From the NCBI RefSeq assembly GCF_000473265.1, contig NZ_KI421511.1, positions 7,147,909 through 7,211,908 of the forward strand: 64,000 nucleotides of DNA. Reading direction: 5' to 3'. Below the pieces are notes generated by a model that was not told the origin of the DNA, searched no databases, and saw only the letters and a program-made list of their open reading frames with translations. The translations under genes were made by a program, and so were the position numbers. This stretch comes from Amycolatopsis thermoflava N1165 (GTDB taxonomy: Bacteria; Actinomycetota; Actinomycetes; Mycobacteriales; Pseudonocardiaceae). Below, one piece after another: positions 44,836 through 52,012 of this stretch (position 1 is its first letter; each line of letters starts with the position of its first letter).

Positions 44836-44978
44836 GCCCGGCTCACTGCGGTGGGCAGCAGGGCCGTCAGCGTGGTGAGCGCGTTCTGGGCGGTGGTGCG
44901 CATCTTGCCCGGGATGTCCCCGGTGTACCAACAGCTCACGAGCAGGACGAGCAGAGCGGCGAGTGCGATTCGGTTCAC
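44832..44978 (-). CDS. 48-residue membrane peptide or small lipoprotein
   Basis: The 48-codon gene starts VNRIALAALLVLLVSCWYTG: a hydrophobic helix ending in LVSC, which could be a lipobox or a plain membrane anchor, followed by a short helical tail rich in Thr, Ala and Leu. Both ends overlap the neighbouring genes by GTGA (44975-44978 and 44832-44835), strong evidence that it is a real gene in a coupled three-gene operon. Its function is unknown. Confidence 0.68.
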   Translation of the reverse strand: MNRIALAALLVLLVSCWYTGDIPGKMRTTAQNALTTLTALLPTAVSRA

Positions 44979-45277
44979 GCGCGCTCCAGTCCGTGCGCCA
45001 GCTCCGCCGCCAGCCGCTGCGTGAAGGACCTCGCCGACTCCTGTTCGGCGGCGTCGGCGATGCCGAGGCAGCGGAACTCGGCTGCCGCGGCCAGGTCGTC
45101 CCGCGCCTCGGCCAGCGCCTCGGCGGCGTCGATGCCCTGGTACTGGATGGACAGTTCGGCCAGCGCGTAGTGGTCGCCCTGCCAGGTCTGCTGCTCGGCG
45201 CGCACGATCTTCGCGTCCGTGGCCAGCTGAGTCGCGCACGCGGATACGAGCGCGAACTTCTTGTTCTGTGACGGCAT
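44975..45277 (-). CDS. hypothetical protein, first gene of the lipoprotein operon
   Basis: The 100-residue acidic, helical protein (MPSQNKKFALVSACATQLAT ... YQGIDAAEALAEARDDLAAA) has two cysteines. It has no signal peptide or membrane segment and no recognised family. ATG 45277 is the first plausible start. It is coupled by GTGA to the 48-residue membrane peptide and through it to the lipoprotein, so the three probably form one envelope-associated system. Confidence 0.62.
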   Translation of the reverse strand: MPSQNKKFALVSACATQLATDAKIVRAEQQTWQGDHYALAELSIQYQGIDAAEALAEARDDLAAAAEFRCLGIADAAEQESARSFTQRLAAELAHGLERA

Positions 45278-45416
45278 GAATGGGACCGGTCCGCCCGGCG
45301 AGTCGAGCTCCAGCCGCCAGTGCCCAGACCCGCACGCGATCCTCCCCGTTCCACCGCGTCGCGCGCGGACGAAACCAAGATCGCGGACCCGCAACCTTCC
45401 GTTACAGCAGCACGAA

Positions 45417-46082
45417 TCAGGCGTGCAGGCTGGTTCCCGGGGCGAGGCGCTGCACCGCGTCCTCCATATGCGCCTCCAGCAGCGACACCGCGAGCTCCTC
45501 GTCACCGGCGCCGATCGCCTCCGCGATGCGCTTGTGCTCGGTCACCCGCTCCTCGTTGGTCGCGTACGTGCGGTGCAGCGCGGACAGGCACATCCGCGTC
45601 TCGATGAGCAGCGTCCGCGCCATCCGCCCGAGCCGCTTCGACCCGGAGGCCGCCACCAGCTCCTCGTGGAACCGGACGTCCGCGGCCGACACCTCGTCCC
45701 CGTCGGTGGCCGACGCCATCTCCTCCACCGCGTCCAGCAGCCGGAGGGCCAGCCCCTCGCGGTCACCGTGGCGCAGCACCCGGATCAGCGCGGCCCGCTC
45801 GATGGCGAACCGCGCCGAGTAGATGTCGTGCACGTCGTCCGGCTCGAGGTCGATCACGAACAGCCCGCGGTGCCGCTCACTGCGCAGCAGGCCCTCCGAC
45901 ACCAGCCGCTGCATCGCCTCGCGCAGCGGGCCGCGGGACACCTGGAACCGGCCGGCCAGCTCGGTCTCCCCGAGCTGCGTGCCCGGCGCGAACGTGCCGT
46001 TCATGATCGCCTCGCGGAGCTGCCGCGCGATGATCGCCGCGGTCGACTCCCGGCTCACCGGTTCGATGTCGGCCAGGGCCAT
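45417..46082 (-). CDS. GntR family regulator with FCD domain
   Basis: The 221-residue protein has an N-terminal winged helix (residues 12-78: IARQLREAIMNGTFAPGTQL, VSRGPLREAMQRLVSEGLL) and an FCD-type C-domain in which Asp and His residues (VRFHEELVAASG, TEHKRIAEAI, EAHMEDAV) usually bind a metal and a carboxylate effector. It lies 3 bp after the isomerase-like gene and is in one operon with it. FCD-GntR proteins bind TTGTnnACAA-type dyads; such sites occur at 36982, 46817 and 47634, so this is the likely regulator of the whole 35175-50075 catabolic set. Confidence 0.9.
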   Translation of the reverse strand: MALADIEPVSRESTAAIIARQLREAIMNGTFAPGTQLGETELAGRFQVSRGPLREAMQRLVSEGLLRSERHRGLFVIDLEPDDVHDIYSARFAIERAALIRVLRHGDREGLALRLLDAVEEMASATDGDEVSAADVRFHEELVAASGSKRLGRMARTLLIETRMCLSALHRTYATNEERVTEHKRIAEAIGAGDEELAVSLLEAHMEDAVQRLAPGTSLHA

Positions 46083-46085
46083 GGT

Positions 46086-46802
46086 TCACCTGCCTTCTGC
46101 GAACAGCCTGCCCAGCTGGTCGCACCGGGGCACCTGGCCGGTCAGCCGGAGCCCTTCCCAGATCGTCACCTGGTTCGCGGTCAGGACGGGCTTGCCCAGC
46201 CGCTCCTCGATCGCGCCAAGCACACCCAGCGTGCGCATCGCGGTGTCGGGCACCAGCACGGCGTCCGCCGCCGGGTGATCATGCGCCACCGCCAGCTCGA
46301 CGACGGCCTCGGGGCTCAGCCTGCCCACCTCCGCGGCCGTGTCGATGTCCTCGCTCGACATGGCGACCACCTCGATACCGCCCGCGCCGAGGAAGTCCAC
46401 GAACAACTTCGCCACGTCGTCCGGATAGCTCGCGGCCACCGAAACCCGCTTCAGGCCGAGCGCCTGCGCGGCCCGGACGAACGCGAACGACGTGCTCGAC
46501 GCCGGCTTCCCCGCCGCGGCCGACAGCTTCTCCACCTGCTCGTGCGCGCCCTGCCAGCGGTAGACGAAGCTGCCGCTGGTGCACGCCCACACGACGGCGT
46601 CCGGCTCGTGCTTGGCGAGCAGCGCGGCGCCCTCGGACAGCCGTTTCTCGCTGCCCAGGTCGAGCAGCTCGGGCACGGCGTGCAGGTCGGTGCCGTAGAT
46701 GTGCTCGACGGGCAGCGAGATCCGGTAACCCAGCAGCTGCTCGGCGAACGGGTAGTCGTCCTCCGCGGCGTGGTCCGGGTAGATGAAGCCGACGGTCGCC
46801 AT
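46086..46802 (-). CDS. maleate isomerase/Asp-Glu racemase superfamily protein, single active-site cysteine
   Basis: The 238-residue protein has the first active-site cysteine in VVWACTSGSFVYRW, but the second conserved position reads VLVPDTAMRT instead of SCTN, so the second cysteine of maleate cis-trans isomerase is lost. Arylmalonate decarboxylases also work with one cysteine, but with the other one. The reaction is therefore uncertain: isomerase, decarboxylase or racemase of a small dicarboxylate. ATG 46802 follows GGAGG. It begins an operon with the GntR regulator and is controlled through the operator at 46817-46828. Confidence 0.8.
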   Translation of the reverse strand: MATVGFIYPDHAAEDDYPFAEQLLGYRISLPVEHIYGTDLHAVPELLDLGSEKRLSEGAALLAKHEPDAVVWACTSGSFVYRWQGAHEQVEKLSAAAGKPASSTSFAFVRAAQALGLKRVSVAASYPDDVAKLFVDFLGAGGIEVVAMSSEDIDTAAEVGRLSPEAVVELAVAHDHPAADAVLVPDTAMRTLGVLGAIEERLGKPVLTANQVTIWEGLRLTGQVPRCDQLGRLFAEGR

Positions 46803-46816
46803 GCACAAACCTCCAA

Positions 46817-46828
46817 ATTGTAGACAAT
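46817..46828 (-). promoter_or_regulatory. GntR-type operator over the isomerase/GntR promoter (site 2)
   Basis: ATTGT-AG-ACAAT is a perfect 12-bp dyad. On the minus strand it includes the -10 box TACAAT (46822-46817), with TGAACA (46846-46841) 18 bp upstream as -35. It lies 15 bp before ATG 46802 and between the two isomerase-like genes. Confidence 0.65.
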
Positions 46829-46843
46829 CCTACGTGACGGTGT

Positions 46844-47584
46844 TCAGGACACTTCGCGCAACCACTTGCCGGGGCCGACGATCGGCAGCTCCATGCGTCT
46901 CAGGCAAGCCCACATCGTCAGCTGGTTCGCGGTCAGCACGGGCTTGCCCAGGGCCACCTCCAGCGGTTCGATCACGTCGTACGTCGGGAGGTTCGTGCAG
47001 CTCACGAAGATCGCCTCGGCGTCGGGGTGGTCGGCCCCGAGGATCCGCTCGGCGATCGTGCGGTAGCTGACCTTCCAGATCCCGCCGCCGAGGCCGAGGT
47101 GGTCGCTGGAGACGGTGTCCACGTTCAGCTCGGCGAGGAAGTCGTGCAGGCTCGCCGTCAGGTCCGCGTCGTACGGGGTGATCACCGCGACCTTGTGGAC
47201 GTCCAGCAGGTGCAGCACCTCGGCCAGCGCGCCCGACGTGGTGACCGCGTCCGGCGCGCCGGCGTCGCAGATCGCCTTGCACAGCGAGCGTTCGTAGTCC
47301 AGGCCGTTGACGAAGCTGCCCGACGTGCACAGGTACGCGACCACCTCGGGCTCGACGTGCAGCACGTCGCGGGTGGCGGCGGCCAGGTGCTGGTGGTTGC
47401 TGACCAGCTGGGCCATCTCCATGCTGACCGGCACCGGTTCGTAGGGCGTGCGGGCGAGGTGCAGCGACACCTCCATCGGGATCCAGCGCCAGAGCTCACG
47501 CTCCAGCGCCAGGTCGAAGGGTGCGATGACTCCGATGCCTCGCTGTGCCAGTGGCCCGTCGAAGACAGGGAAGTCGAAATCCAA
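46844..47584 (-). CDS. maleate cis-trans isomerase-like protein
   Basis: The 246-residue member of the Asp/Glu racemase superfamily has both catalytic cysteines expected for maleate isomerase: VAYLCTSGSFVNGLDYER and IFVSCTNLPTYDVIEPLE. It would convert maleate to fumarate or a related dicarboxylate through a succinyl-cysteine intermediate. It is transcribed away from the D-2-hydroxyacid dehydrogenase; the operator at 47634-47647 lies between them. It is a paralogue of the next gene downstream. Confidence 0.84.
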   Translation of the reverse strand: MDFDFPVFDGPLAQRGIGVIAPFDLALERELWRWIPMEVSLHLARTPYEPVPVSMEMAQLVSNHQHLAAATRDVLHVEPEVVAYLCTSGSFVNGLDYERSLCKAICDAGAPDAVTTSGALAEVLHLLDVHKVAVITPYDADLTASLHDFLAELNVDTVSSDHLGLGGGIWKVSYRTIAERILGADHPDAEAIFVSCTNLPTYDVIEPLEVALGKPVLTANQLTMWACLRRMELPIVGPGKWLREVS

Positions 47585-47633
47585 GGCTCAGCCTCCGGGA
47601 CGTTCTGAAGGAAGCCTCCGGGGTGGCTCCTCG

Positions 47634-47667
47634 GATTGTTGACAATCATACGACCGGCTCTTACCGT
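47634..47667 (+). promoter_or_regulatory. divergent promoter with GntR-type operator (site 3)
   Basis: GATTGT-TG-ACAATC is a perfect 14-bp dyad at 47634-47647, identical to the core of site 1. It contains the -35 box TTGACA (47639-47644); TACCGT (47662-47667) lies 17 bp downstream. The mRNA would start at or next to GTG 47675, so the downstream gene is probably leaderless. Confidence 0.7.
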
Positions 47668-47674
47668 GTCAACG

Positions 47675-48670
47675 GTGATCGGTACTGAGAATCCGGTGCT
47701 GGCGGTGTTGTGCGGTGAAGACCAGGCCCGGGACCTCACCGAATCGCCGGCCATGCAGCGCATCGCTTCGACGGCCGTCGTGCGTTACACCGGCGAGGCC
47801 GGCCTGGCCGACGCGCTCCGCGGCGCCGACGTCCTTTTTGTCCACGACTTCCTTTCCCGTGCGGTGCCGGACGCCTGGCACGCGGCGGACCGGCTGCGCT
47901 GGCTGCACATCGCGAGCGCCGGCGTGGACCCGGTGATGTTCCCCGGCATGCGGGACAGCGACGTCGTGCTCACCAACTCGCGGGGCGTGTTCGACGACTC
48001 GATAGCGGAGTACGTCCTGGGGATGATCCTCACCTTCGCGAAGGACCTGCACGGATCGCTCGACCTGCAGCGCCAGAGCCGCTGGCAGCACCGCGAGACC
48101 GAGCGGATCGCCGGGCGCTCGGCGCTGGTGGTGGGCACCGGGCCGATCGGCAGGGCGATCGCGCGGATGCTGCGCGCCGTCGGGATGAGCGTTTCGGGCG
48201 CCGGCCGCCGGGCGCGTTCCGGTGACCCGGACTTCGGGGACGTGCACGCCTCCGACCGGCTGGTGGAGCACCTCCCGGCGTTCGACTACGTCGTCGCCGT
48301 GGCGCCGCTGACCGAGGAGACCAAGGGCCTGTTCGACGCCGCCGCGTTCGCCGCGATGAAGCCGACGGCGCGGTTCGTCAACGTGGGCCGCGGCGAGCTG
48401 GTGGTCACCGGCGACCTGGTCGAGGCCCTGCGGACGGGGCGCATCGCGGGCGCCGCGCTGGACGTGTTCGACACCGAGCCGCTGCCCGTCGACAGTCCGT
48501 TGTGGACGATGCGGAACGTGCTGGTCTCGCCGCACATGTCCGGTGACTTCATCGGGTGGCGGGACACGCTGGTCGAGGTGTTCGCGGACAACTTCCACCG
48601 CTGGCAGACTGGCGCCCCGCTTCGTAATGTCGTGGACAAGCAGCTGGGGTACGTGCCGTCCGATCGGTGA
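47675..48670 (+). CDS. D-2-hydroxyacid dehydrogenase
   Basis: The protein of about 331 residues has the NAD-binding core of the family: ALVVGTGPIGRAIARMLRAV, then ATKPTARFVNVGRGELV-type MKPTARFVNVGRGELVVTGD, with Arg in VGRGE, Glu in FDTEPLPVDSPLW and His in LVSPHMSGDF as catalytic residues. It interconverts a D-2-hydroxyacid and a 2-ketoacid. GTG 47675 is chosen because it is 7 bases after a -10 box; GTG 47666 is an alternative. The amidase gene follows after 10 bp with a ribosome-binding site overlapping this stop. Confidence 0.86.
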   Translation: MIGTENPVLAVLCGEDQARDLTESPAMQRIASTAVVRYTGEAGLADALRGADVLFVHDFLSRAVPDAWHAADRLRWLHIASAGVDPVMFPGMRDSDVVLTNSRGVFDDSIAEYVLGMILTFAKDLHGSLDLQRQSRWQHRETERIAGRSALVVGTGPIGRAIARMLRAVGMSVSGAGRRARSGDPDFGDVHASDRLVEHLPAFDYVVAVAPLTEETKGLFDAAAFAAMKPTARFVNVGRGELVVTGDLVEALRTGRIAGAALDVFDTEPLPVDSPLWTMRNVLVSPHMSGDFIGWRDTLVEVFADNFHRWQTGAPLRNVVDKQLGYVPSDR

Positions 48671-48680
48671 GGAGTTCACC

Positions 48681-50075
48681 ATGAGCACCCTGTTGACGGC
48701 GAGTGAGCTGGTCGCCGCCTACTCGACCGGGGAGATCAGCCCCGTCGAGGCGACAGAGGCCGCGCTGCGCTCGATCGAGGAGCGGGACCGGGAGTGCAAC
48801 GCGTTCTGCCTGGTCGACCCGGAGGTGGCCCGCGAGGGCGCCAAGGCGTCGGAGACGCGGTGGCGCGAGGGCAACCCGATCGGCTCGCTGGACGGGGTGC
48901 CGACCTCGATCAAGGACATGTTCCTGACCCAGGGCTGGCCCACCCTGCGTGGTTCGACGTGCGTCGACCGGGACCAGCCGTGGGAGGTGGACAGCCCGGT
49001 CACCGCGCGGCTGCGGGAGAACGGGCTGGTCCTGCTCGGCAAGACGACCACGCCCGAGCTGGCGTGGAAGGGCGTGACGGACAACCCGCTGACCGGGGTG
49101 ACGCGCAACCCGTGGAACCCGGCGAAGACGCCCGGCGGGTCCAGCGGTGGCAGTGGTGCGGCGGTCGCGGCCGGGATGGGTGAGCTGTCGGTCGGGACCG
49201 ACGGTGGCGGGTCCGTGCGGATCCCGGCGTCGTTCTGCGGGATCGTCGGGCTGAAGCCGACATACGGTCGTATCCCGTTGTGGCCGGCGAGCCCGTTCGG
49301 GGCGTTGTCGCACGCGGGGCCGATGGCGCGGTCGGTGTCGGACGTGGCGTTGTTGCTGGACGTGCTGGCGCTGCCGGACCACCGGGACCCGAACGCGCTG
49401 GAGCCGCCGGCGGGCGCGTACCGCGAGGCCGTGCGGCGGGATGTGCGGGGTTTGTACGCGGCGTTCTCGCCGACGCTCGGCTGGGCCCGCGTGGACCCGG
49501 AGGTGCGGGAGATAGTCACGTCGGCGGTCGCGGCGCTCGATGAGGCCGGGTTGCGGGTCGAGGAGGCCGACCCGGGTTTCGCCGACCCGCGGGAGGCGTT
49601 CGACGTGCTGTGGTCGACCGGCGCGGCCCAGTGGCTGGACACGTTCCCGGCCGGCTGCGAGGCGAAGGTCGACCCGGGCCTGCGGCAGGTGTGGGAGCAG
49701 GGCAAGACGTACTCGGCGGCTGACTATCTGGCGGCCAACGCGGAGCGCGCGGCGCTGGGCATCCGGATGGGCGAGTTCCACACGCGGTACGACGTGCTGA
49801 TCACCCCGACGGTGGCCGTCCCGCCCTTCGAGGCCGGTTTCGACGTGCCGCCGGGCAGCGGAATGAGCGGCTGGCCGGACTGGACGCCCTTCACGTACCC
49901 GTTCAACATGACCCAGCAGCCGGCGATCAGCGTGCCGGCGGGGATGACGGCGGATGGCCTGCCGGTGGGGTTGCAGATCGTGGGGCCCCGGCACTCGGAT
50001 GACCTGGTGCTGGCCGTGGCGAGGCTCTTCGAGGAGGTCCGCCCGTGGCCGACGGACCGGCCCGCTGGGCGGTGA
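48681..50075 (+). CDS. amidase (amidase-signature family)
   Basis: The 464-residue enzyme has the Ser-cisSer-Lys triad: Lys in VPTSIKDMFLTQG, the glycine/serine signature KTPGGSSGGSGAAVAAGMGE and the nucleophile in VGTDGGGSVRIPASFCG. It hydrolyses amides to acid plus ammonia; the family includes maleamate, aryl-amide and acylamide hydrolases. ATG 48681 follows GAGGAG. Cotranscription with the hydroxyacid dehydrogenase and proximity to maleate-isomerase-like enzymes suggest a substrate that is the half-amide of a dicarboxylic acid; this is inference. Confidence 0.88.
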   Translation: MSTLLTASELVAAYSTGEISPVEATEAALRSIEERDRECNAFCLVDPEVAREGAKASETRWREGNPIGSLDGVPTSIKDMFLTQGWPTLRGSTCVDRDQPWEVDSPVTARLRENGLVLLGKTTTPELAWKGVTDNPLTGVTRNPWNPAKTPGGSSGGSGAAVAAGMGELSVGTDGGGSVRIPASFCGIVGLKPTYGRIPLWPASPFGALSHAGPMARSVSDVALLLDVLALPDHRDPNALEPPAGAYREAVRRDVRGLYAAFSPTLGWARVDPEVREIVTSAVAALDEAGLRVEEADPGFADPREAFDVLWSTGAAQWLDTFPAGCEAKVDPGLRQVWEQGKTYSAADYLAANAERAALGIRMGEFHTRYDVLITPTVAVPPFEAGFDVPPGSGMSGWPDWTPFTYPFNMTQQPAISVPAGMTADGLPVGLQIVGPRHSDDLVLAVARLFEEVRPWPTDRPAGR

Positions 50076-50116
50076 GCTGGGCGGCCGGGTGCGCCGTGAG
50101 CTGGGTGGCCGGCTGG

Positions 50117-50920
50117 GCGGTGAATGATCCGTTCATCGCGCTGCGAGGTGGGTCTGTCGTCGGGTCGCGAGTGGCGCGTGCATGAGTGGGCCTCCCGTTA
50201 AGCGGTGAATGGTCCGTTCATCGCGCCGCGAGGTGGGTCTGTCGTGGACTCGCGAGTGGTGGCTGCGTGGGTGGGTCCATCGTCAAGCGGTGAATGGTCC
50301 TTTCGTCGCGCTGCGAGGTGGGTCTGTCGTGGACTCGCGAGTGGTGGCTGGGTGGGTGGGTCCGTCGTCAAGCGGTGAATGGTCCTTTCGTCGCGCTGCG
50401 AGGTGGGTCTGTCGTCGGGTCGCGAGTGGCGCGTGCATGAGTGGGCCTCACGTCAAGCAATGAATGGCCCGTTCATCGCGGTGCGAGTTGCATCTGTCGT
50501 GGACTTCCGAGTGGCGCGCATGAGTGGGCCTGTCGCCGAGCGATGAACGGTCGGTTCATCTCTGTGCGAAGTGCATCTGTCGTCGAGTCGCCAGCCGCGC
50601 GTGCACGAGTGGGCCTCTCGTCAAGCGGTGAATGGTCCGTTCACGGCGTGTGAGGTGTCCTGTCGTGAGGCACGAGGGGTGCGTGCGGGCGGGCCGTTCG
50701 CTGAGCGGTGAATGGTCCGTTCATCGCGGCGCGAGGTGAACCTGTCGTCCACTTGCCACTCGCGCCCGCGCGAGTGGGTCCTCTCGTCAAGCGGTGAATG
50801 GTCCGTTCATCGCCGCACGAGCCGCGCGAGCCGCACGAGCTGCACCTGCCGTCGACCCGCCAGCCGCAACCACATGAGTGGTCCACTCGCCAAGCCATGA
50901 ACGGTCCGTTCGCTCACCAC
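50117..50920. repeat. tandem array of ten about-85-bp repeats
   Basis: Units begin (GCGGTGAATGGTCCGTTCA) at 50117, 50202, 50287, 50372, 50457, 50540, 50625, 50705, 50791 and 50895. The first four steps are exactly 85 bp; later ones vary from 80 to 104 bp and diverge more. Every unit starts with a dyad of the form TGAAYGG-T-CCGTTCA; the rest includes GAGGTGGGTCTGTCGT and CGCGAGTGG. The period is not a multiple of three and stop codons break all frames, so it is not coding. There are no unique spacers, so it is not a CRISPR. It fills the gap between the amidase and aldo/keto reductase genes. Confidence 0.92.
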
Positions 50921-50998
50921 CAAAATCCACAAAGGACCCACAACCGCCCAGAGCAGCTCCACGATGCGCCCCACCGCGCCGTGTGCTGTCCTTGAACC

Positions 50999-51973
50999 AT
51001 GCGGAGAACCACTTTGGGCAAGAGCGGACTCGACGTCTCCCGGATCGCGTTCGGGACCTGGCAGCTCGGCGGCGACTGGGGCTCCTTCGACGAGGACGCG
51101 GCCGTCCAGGCCATCCAGCACGCACGTGAGCTCGGCGTGAACTTCTTCGACACCGCTCAGGCGTACGGCTTCGGCAAATCGGAAGCCCTCCTCGGCCGCG
51201 CCCTGCGCGACGAGCTGAAACGCGACCGCGACAGCCTGGTGATCGCCACCAAGGGCGGCATCAACCCGGGCAGCGACCGGCCCCGCGACGCTCGCCGCGA
51301 CTGGTTGCGCAAGGGCGTCGACGAGAGCCTGCGCCACCTCGACCTCGACCACATCGACCTGTACCAGGTCCACTGGCCCGACCCCGACACCCCGGCCGAG
51401 GAAACCGCCCAGGCACTGCAGGAACTCGTCGACGCGGGCAAGATCCGCCACGTCGGCGTGTCCAACTACGACACCGCGCAACTGGCCGCGTTCGACCGCA
51501 CCCGCCCGGTCGAGACCCTGCAGCCGCCCTACCACCTGTTCCGCCGCGCGATCGAAGACGACCCGCTCCCGTACTGCCGCGAACACGACATCGGCGTCCT
51601 CGTCTACAGCCCGCTCGGCAGCGGCCTCCTGACCGGCGCCCTCAACCCGCGCACGACCTTCGAGCCCGGCGACTGGCGCGCGAACTCCAGCGCGTTCCAG
51701 GGCGCGAACTTCCAGAAGAACCTGGAGGTCGTCGAGCAGTTGAAGAACCTCGCGGCCGAGAAGGGCGCCACCGTCAGCCAGCTCGCCATCGCGTGGACCC
51801 TGCACCAGCCGGGCGTCCACGTGGCGATCGTCGGCGCGCGGCGGGCCCGCAACATCGAGGACAGCGTCGCCGCGGCGGATCTCGACCTCACCGGTGAGGA
51901 CCTGGTCCGCATCGAGAAGATCGCCTCGCGTGGCGTCCAGGTCGAGGGCGCCAGCCCGGAGGGCGTGGCCTGA
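50999..51973 (+). CDS. aldo/keto reductase
   Basis: The 324-residue TIM-barrel enzyme has the catalytic tetrad: Asp in VNFFDTAQAYGFGKSE and the nearby Tyr, Lys in LVIATKGGINPG and His in DLYQVHWPDPDT. NADPH binding is indicated by VYSPLGSGLLTGAL and AIVGARRARNIEDSVAAADL. It reduces aldehydes or ketones; the substrate is unknown. ATG 50999 directly follows a short promoter region after the tandem array (gtgctgtcc-type -10), and the gene stands alone. Confidence 0.88.
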   Translation: MRRTTLGKSGLDVSRIAFGTWQLGGDWGSFDEDAAVQAIQHARELGVNFFDTAQAYGFGKSEALLGRALRDELKRDRDSLVIATKGGINPGSDRPRDARRDWLRKGVDESLRHLDLDHIDLYQVHWPDPDTPAEETAQALQELVDAGKIRHVGVSNYDTAQLAAFDRTRPVETLQPPYHLFRRAIEDDPLPYCREHDIGVLVYSPLGSGLLTGALNPRTTFEPGDWRANSSAFQGANFQKNLEVVEQLKNLAAEKGATVSQLAIAWTLHQPGVHVAIVGARRARNIEDSVAAADLDLTGEDLVRIEKIASRGVQVEGASPEGVA

Positions 51974-52012
51974 CCACGACCGGCGGGGGCCGCGGGCCGG
52001 CCCCCGCCCACG

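Noticed and set aside
50117-50920. CRISPR array
   Set aside because: Units are about 85 bp and contiguous with no unique spacers, and no cas genes are near.
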